A DNA stretch of 64,000 bases from Acidobacteriota bacterium (GTDB lineage: Bacteria > Acidobacteriota > Thermoanaerobaculia > UBA5066): NCBI GenBank assembly GCA_008363385.1, contig RHKY01000036.1, positions 1 through 64,000 of the forward strand, given 5' to 3'. Below, one piece after another: positions 59,549-64,000 of this stretch; within the stretch, counting starts at the first letter, position 1; each line of letters begins with the position of its first letter. The notes under the pieces are model-generated. The model ran no database searches. It had not been told where the DNA came from and was given only the letters and a program-made list of their open reading frames with translations. Both the position numbers and the translations under genes were made by a program.

Positions 59549-62349
59549 GACGGCACCTCCGGGCCCTGGCCCTCGCGACGCTCGCCGGGCTCCCGGCCCT
59601 CGGCGCCCCGCCGGCCGCGCGGGGGGCCCTCCTCGGCCGGACGATCGCCTCGCTCCGGTTCGCCGGGGACGTCCCCGCGGATCGCCCGGAGGAGCTGGCG
59701 CGGCTGACCGACCTGAACCCGGGCCAGCGGCTCACCGAGCCGGCGGTGCGGGAGGCCCTCCGGAACCTCTTCGCGACCCACCGGTTCCTGGACCTCCTGG
59801 TCGAGGCGAGCCCGTCGGGGGAGGCGGTGGACGTCGTCGTCCGGTACGAGGCCGCTCCGGTGGTGGCGTCGGTGAGGCTCGCCGGGAAGGACCTCCCGGC
59901 CCGGGGGCGCCTGAGGGACGCGATCGGCGTCGAGCCCGGGGACCGCTGGTCGTCGCCGGTGGCCGCGGAGGCCGCGCGCCGGGTCCGCTCGCTCCTCCGG
60001 GAGCGAGGCTACTTCGCGCCCACGGTCGACGTGGGCGTGACGCCGACCGCCGACGACACCGCCGTCGACGTGGAGGTCCGCGTCGGGGCGGGGCGCCTCT
60101 TCCGCACCGGGGCGCCCCGGCTGGAGGGGCCTCTCCCGGAGGGCCTGACCGCCGCGGCGCTCGGCGGCGGGAAGCGGGCCGGCAGGCCGTACCGCGACGC
60201 CGCCGCGCGCGACGAGGCGGGGAAGCTCTCGGAAGCGCTCGTCCGGCGAGGCTACGGGCGCGCGGAGGTCCGCTTCCTGGGCGCGGATCCCGACCCGGCC
60301 CTGGGCGTGGCGACGCCGCGCTACTCCGTCTTCGCGGGTCCCCAGGTCCGGCTCGAGGTCAGCGGCATCGCCGAGAGCGAGGTCCGGCGACACCCCGACT
60401 CCCCGTGGTCCCGTGGGGACCCCCCGGACGAGGAGGCGCTCCGCCGGCTGCGGGACGCCCTCCTCGAGACCTACCAGCGCCGGGGGCACGCGCGGGCCTC
60501 CGTCGAGGTGACGTCGGCGCTCGAGCCGGGCGTCGAGAGCATCCGGATCTCCGTCGTCCGCGGGGAGCGGTACGCGGTGTCGTCGGTGGCGCTCGAGGGG
60601 GCGGCGTTCCTCGGTCCGCGAGAGGTCCTCCCGTCCCTGGCGACTCACGCCCGGGGCCTCCTGGAGTCCGGGCGGCTCGTCGACAGGGACCTCGCGGCGG
60701 ACCGGGAGGCGATCGCGGCCGCCTACCGGGCCCGCGGCTTCGCCGACGTCCGCGTCGACCCCCCGCGGGTGGCGGACGGCAAGGCGCCTTTCACGCTCGA
60801 GGTCACGTTCCCCGTCCTGGAGGGGCCGCGCTCGGTCGTGGCCTCGCGGACGCTCGAGGGCGTCGCGGCCCTGCCGGCCGAGGAGCTGGAGCGGCTCCTC
60901 GTGGTCCGGCAGGGACGGCCCCTGTTGCCGGCCGACGTGGAGTCGGACGTCGTCGCGATCCGGTCGGCCTACTCCGGCCAGGGGTACAGCGACCTCCAGC
61001 TCTCCGTCCTGACCGTCCCCTCCGAGCCCCGCGCGGACGGGACGCGGCCCGTGGCGGTGACGTACCGGGTGGCCGAGGGGAGCCGGTTCGAGATGGGGAA
61101 GACCGTCGTCCGGGGCCACCGGAGGACCCGGACCGGCGTCGTGGAGCGCGAGCTGGCGTACCGCGAGGGGGACCCCTTCTCGTTCTCGCGGCTGGTGGAG
61201 ACGCAGCAGCGGCTCTCCCGGCTGGACGTCTTCTCCCGCGTCGACTTCTCGGCGTTCCCGGCCGACCCGTCGACGGGCCGGAGGACCGTCCTCCTGACCC
61301 TCTCCGAGGCCAAGCCCTGGAGCGTGACCTACGGCCTCGGCGCCGAGTACGACTCGGGCGCGGACCGGAGGTTCAACCCGCGCCTCTCGCTCGGGCTGAC
61401 CTACTCGAACCTCTTCGGGCGGGCCATCGTCGTGGGCGGGGAGGCCCGTTACTCCGCACGCGAGAGCCGCCTCCTCTTCGTCGCACGCGAGCGGAACCTC
61501 CTCGACTGGGGCATCCCCCTCTCGGCCTCGGTGTACGTGGCCGAGGAGGTGCGGACCGGCTTCGACGTCCGGAGGGGCGGCCTCTGGTTCGACACCGAGC
61601 GCCGGCTCGGGGCGACGGTGAAGGCGACCCTCCGGTACCAGTTCGAGCTGACCGAGCCGTCGCAGGACCCGGGGCTCGACCCGGACGAGCGGCAGAACCA
61701 GAAGAACAAGACGTCCTCTCTCGGGCCGGGCGTGACGTGGGACACGCGGTCCGACCCGATCGACCCGCGCTCCGGCAGCCTCGTCGTCTCGGAGCTGAAG
61801 TGGGCCTTCCCGTTCCTGGCGGCCGACTCCGACTTCGTCCGGCTCTTCGCCCAGGGGACCCTCTACCGACCGCTCCGGGGGACCGTCGTCGTCCTCTCGG
61901 CGCGGGCGGGCGCCACCGAGTCGTGGAAGCCGTGCGACGAGGCGGCGGGACCGGACTGCGAGCCGAATCTGACGGTCCCCATCGTCGAGCGCTTCTTCGC
62001 CGGGGGACGGACGAGCCACCGGGCCTTCGGCCTCGACCTGCTCGGCATCCCGGGCCAGACGCTGAACGAGGCGGGCGAGGCGTACGGCGGGAACGGCATC
62101 CTCGGCGCCAACCTGGAGTGGCGCGTCCCGGTCTTCGGCGACCTGCGCGCCGCCCTCTTCCTGGACGTCGGCAACGTCTGGTCGGACTGGCGGAGGATCC
62201 GGGCCTCGGACCTCCGCTGGGGCGCGGGGGTCGGCCTGAGCTACCTGACCCCGGTGGGGCCGCTCCGGGTCGAGTACGGCTGGAAGCTGGACCGCGAGCC
62301 CCAGGAATCGGCCGGGGAGTTCCACTTCAGCATCGGCTACCCGTTCTGA
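59545..62349 (+). CDS. tamA: TamA/BamA-family outer-membrane protein
   Basis: The 934-residue protein has a signal peptide (HLRALALATLAGLPALGAPPAARG), five or more POTRA-like repeats (about 40-560) and a C-terminal Omp85 barrel: SVTYGLGAEYDSG, NLFGRAIVVGGEARYS, GVTWDTRSDPIDPRSG and PVGPLRVEYGWKLDRE, ending in Phe (SIGYPF). More POTRAs than E. coli TamA (three) suggest a BamA-like or larger variant. The partner TamB is upstream and coupled by GTGA. Confidence 0.87.
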   Translation: MRRHLRALALATLAGLPALGAPPAARGALLGRTIASLRFAGDVPADRPEELARLTDLNPGQRLTEPAVREALRNLFATHRFLDLLVEASPSGEAVDVVVRYEAAPVVASVRLAGKDLPARGRLRDAIGVEPGDRWSSPVAAEAARRVRSLLRERGYFAPTVDVGVTPTADDTAVDVEVRVGAGRLFRTGAPRLEGPLPEGLTAAALGGGKRAGRPYRDAAARDEAGKLSEALVRRGYGRAEVRFLGADPDPALGVATPRYSVFAGPQVRLEVSGIAESEVRRHPDSPWSRGDPPDEEALRRLRDALLETYQRRGHARASVEVTSALEPGVESIRISVVRGERYAVSSVALEGAAFLGPREVLPSLATHARGLLESGRLVDRDLAADREAIAAAYRARGFADVRVDPPRVADGKAPFTLEVTFPVLEGPRSVVASRTLEGVAALPAEELERLLVVRQGRPLLPADVESDVVAIRSAYSGQGYSDLQLSVLTVPSEPRADGTRPVAVTYRVAEGSRFEMGKTVVRGHRRTRTGVVERELAYREGDPFSFSRLVETQQRLSRLDVFSRVDFSAFPADPSTGRRTVLLTLSEAKPWSVTYGLGAEYDSGADRRFNPRLSLGLTYSNLFGRAIVVGGEARYSARESRLLFVARERNLLDWGIPLSASVYVAEEVRTGFDVRRGGLWFDTERRLGATVKATLRYQFELTEPSQDPGLDPDERQNQKNKTSSLGPGVTWDTRSDPIDPRSGSLVVSELKWAFPFLAADSDFVRLFAQGTLYRPLRGTVVVLSARAGATESWKPCDEAAGPDCEPNLTVPIVERFFAGGRTSHRAFGLDLLGIPGQTLNEAGEAYGGNGILGANLEWRVPVFGDLRAALFLDVGNVWSDWRRIRASDLRWGAGVGLSYLTPVGPLRVEYGWKLDREPQESAGEFHFSIGYPF

Positions 62350-62380
62350 ATCGCCGTCGGCGGGCGGTACACTGCCGCCG

Positions 62381-63748
62381 ATGCCGCGCTTCACAGTGCT
62401 CGAGACGTCGGCTCTCTTCTCGAACCGCGTCAAGTACGACTACCTCTTCGAGATGGAGATGTGGCTCAAGGGGATCGAGAGGTTCTTCGTCCTCGACTTC
62501 CTGCCGCTCTCGCCGTTCGAGCGCTCGCACGCCTCGCTGAAGAACTACGTCGAGGAGGTCGCCGTCGTCCGCCTCGGGGTCGGCCACCTCGCGCTCCTGA
62601 CGACCCACCTCCTCGGCGAGGGGAAGGAGGACCTGGCCTCGTTCCTCCAGTACCTCGAGAGCCAGGTCTCCCGCCCGGGGCCGGCGGCGGAGGGGGCGCG
62701 CCGGAAGGGCTCGGCCGAGGGGGAGCTGGCGCTCGTCATCGAGAAGCTGGACGACTTCTCGCGCCTCCTCGACGAGCTGGCGCACGTCCCGTTCCTCCCG
62801 CTGCAGACGTACCTCTCCCTCGGCCGCGTCGTCGTCGGGACGCTGAAGCAGGACCCGAACCTCGGCGTCCTGTTCCGCGAGAACCTCCGGCCCGTCCTGG
62901 ACCGGGGCTCCAAGCAGTCCCTCTCCCGCGTCCTGGCCTCCGTCGGCGACCCGGGGCAGAAGGGGGCGCTGGCCGCGCTCTTCGTCGAGCTCTTCAAGGG
63001 GCTCCGGTACACGGAGCGGATCCGGGAGTCGATCGGGTCTCCGGCCACCGCCAAGCGGGCCCTCCTCGTCTTCGGGCTGATCAAGGGGGAGACCGAGGCC
63101 CTCTGCCGTTTCATCCGGCGCCGGCTCCTGCCCCGCTTCCAGCCGGACACCCCGCTCGCCGAGGTCCTCGACCGCCTCGTCTTCTCGACCGAGATGGAGG
63201 TCCGGAAGGTGATGGAGGTCGAGCTGGTCGACGTCGTCCTCATGAAGGACCCCAAGCTGGTCTACGCCCGGCTGGAGGACGCCTGCGGGATCCTCCGGGA
63301 CCTGTTCCAGCAGAACGTCATCGCGCTCGCCGAGACGTTCTCGCCCGAGATCGACGGCAAGGCGCTCTTCCCCGACTACCGGACGAAGCTGGAGCAGAGC
63401 TTGAGGCTCCGCGACGACCTCTGGGCCCTCGTCCAGACGACCCAGGCCTACCAGAAGGGCCCGGACCGGAAGTCCCTGAAGGCCCTGGTGGAGGGGCTCG
63501 ACGGCTTCCGCCGGGGGTCGATGCGCCACCTGATGTTCAAGGACTGGTCGCTCTTCGAGCGGTTCCACGCGGGCTTCTCGCGGGAGCGGCTCCCCAAGGC
63601 GTTCGTCCCGGCCGCGCACCAGTTCGAGGTCTTCCTCCGGACGCTCGTCCGGGAGGTGAGCAAGCGCTCGGTCCTCTCGAGCCACCCGTTCCGGCAGTCC
63701 CGGGCCTTCCGCCCGGCCGACGGGGCCGCGCCGGAGGCGAACCGGTAG
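62381..63748 (+). CDS. Conserved protein of unknown function
   Basis: The 455-residue protein is not recognised. It is mostly helical with no signal peptide or membrane segment, begins [31 protein letters not shown], has charged helical stretches throughout and keeps normal backbone codon use. TACACT (62368-62373) lies seven bases before the ATG with no Shine-Dalgarno. It lies between tamA and ribB in the same direction. It may be specific to the phylum. Confidence 0.6.
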   Translation: MPRFTVLETSALFSNRVKYDYLFEMEMWLKGIERFFVLDFLPLSPFERSHASLKNYVEEVAVVRLGVGHLALLTTHLLGEGKEDLASFLQYLESQVSRPGPAAEGARRKGSAEGELALVIEKLDDFSRLLDELAHVPFLPLQTYLSLGRVVVGTLKQDPNLGVLFRENLRPVLDRGSKQSLSRVLASVGDPGQKGALAALFVELFKGLRYTERIRESIGSPATAKRALLVFGLIKGETEALCRFIRRRLLPRFQPDTPLAEVLDRLVFSTEMEVRKVMEVELVDVVLMKDPKLVYARLEDACGILRDLFQQNVIALAETFSPEIDGKALFPDYRTKLEQSLRLRDDLWALVQTTQAYQKGPDRKSLKALVEGLDGFRRGSMRHLMFKDWSLFERFHAGFSRERLPKAFVPAAHQFEVFLRTLVREVSKRSVLSSHPFRQSRAFRPADGAAPEANR

Positions 63749-63753
63749 AATCC

Positions 63754-63772
63754 GCGGGCCGGGCCCGCCTTT
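63754..63772 (+). terminator. Possible weak terminator hairpin before ribB
   Basis: GCGGGC (63754-63759) pairs with GCCCGC (63763-63768) around a 3-base loop, followed by CTTT. It lies just after the unknown gene. I see no FMN riboswitch between it and ribB. Confidence 0.3.
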
Positions 63773-63803
63773 CGCGGGTCCCCGTCTCCGAGGAGCCACC
63801 AGC

Positions 63804-64000
63804 GTGGGATTCGTCTCCGTCGCACAGGCCGCTGCCCTCTACCGACAGGGCAGCTTCGTGATCATCGTCGACGACGAGGACCGCGAGAACGAGGGCGACC
63901 TCTGCCTCGCGGCCGAGCACGTCACCGCGGACGCCGTCAACTTCATGGCCCGGGAGGGGCGGGGGCTGATCTGCGTCCCCCTGACGGAAGAGCGGGCGGA
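63804..64000 (+). CDS. ribB: 3,4-dihydroxy-2-butanone-4-phosphate synthase, start only
   Basis: The visible 65 residues begin with [18 protein letters not shown], then [22 protein letters not shown], with the conserved acidic active-site loop [11 protein letters not shown], and [10 protein letters not shown] at the window edge. GAGGAG is upstream of the GTG. The gene is cut by the window, so it may be ribB alone or a RibBA fusion. It supplies the four-carbon unit of riboflavin. Confidence 0.9.
   Translation, partial: MGFVSVAQAAALYRQGSFVIIVDDEDRENEGDLCLAAEHVTADAVNFMAREGRGLICVPLTEERA

Overview
The window holds two unlike pieces of DNA that meet near position 14,017. Positions 1 to about 13,990 form a lower-GC accessory region, a defence island whose left end lies outside the window. 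Positions 14,018 to 64,000 are a compact, very GC-rich chromosome backbone with strong GC-ending codon use, many 4-base stop/start overlaps and short spacers. The backbone gene order (tRNA-Val pair, thrS-infC-rpmI-rplT-pheS-pheT-zapB-like-zapA-rny-ymdB, then xseA-xseB-ispA-dxs, tlyA-nadK-tamB-tamA and ribB), the LPS-type outer-membrane assembly genes and the extreme GC suggest a diderm, possibly an acidobacterium of the Thermoanaerobaculia/Holophagae kind. That placement is inference from gene content only.

Island (1-13,990). From the left, on the minus strand: a DUF2188 protein, a Cas2/VapD-like SinR-family protein, a STAS-like (DUF4325) winged-helix protein and a GHKL ATPase. The last two may form a partner-switching pair. 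On the plus strand: a single-chain restriction-modification enzyme (N6-adenine methylase fused to a BsuBI/PstI endonuclease), then a complete SPARTA system (TIR-APAZ plus short Argonaute). On the minus strand again: a DEDD exonuclease-like protein, a second DUF2188 copy and a DUF3892 protein. On the plus strand: an XRE regulator, an ImmA/IrrE-like protein and a large AAA_13 (PrrC/RloC-class) ATPase. The island ends at a 3' tRNA fragment whose 8-bp acceptor strand plus 5-bp T stem matches tRNA-Sec, so it reads as the attR of an element inserted in selC.

Backbone 14,053-32,858. A minus-strand operon for sucrose metabolism (fructokinase, sucrose-phosphate synthase/phosphatase, sucrose synthase) is followed by a CLC chloride channel whose CBS part lies in another frame. 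Next come a CPA-type antiporter, a MarR regulator, a membrane mannosyltransferase-like protein, a DUF932 protein, an NtrC-type regulator overlapping pyrE, a GT2 plus LPG-synthase-like membrane pair, a DUF4442 thioesterase-like protein and an sbtA/sbtB bicarbonate-transport pair.

Backbone 33,205-64,000. Two tRNA-Val genes lead into the translation operon. infC starts with ATT, and PheT lacks the usual N-terminal OB domain. After the Zap genes comes a structured 6S-like RNA candidate, then RNase Y and YmdB. Envelope and isoprenoid genes follow (O-antigen ligase-like, protoporphyrinogen oxidase-like, xseAB, ispA, a dxs gene with a near-consensus promoter), then two tandem zinc dehydrogenases, tlyA, nadK, tamB/tamA, a conserved protein of unknown function and the start of ribB.

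Two features recur in the backbone: TAnnnT boxes 6-9 bases upstream of start codons without a Shine-Dalgarno, which suggests leaderless mRNAs, and three genes whose best start appears to be CTG.
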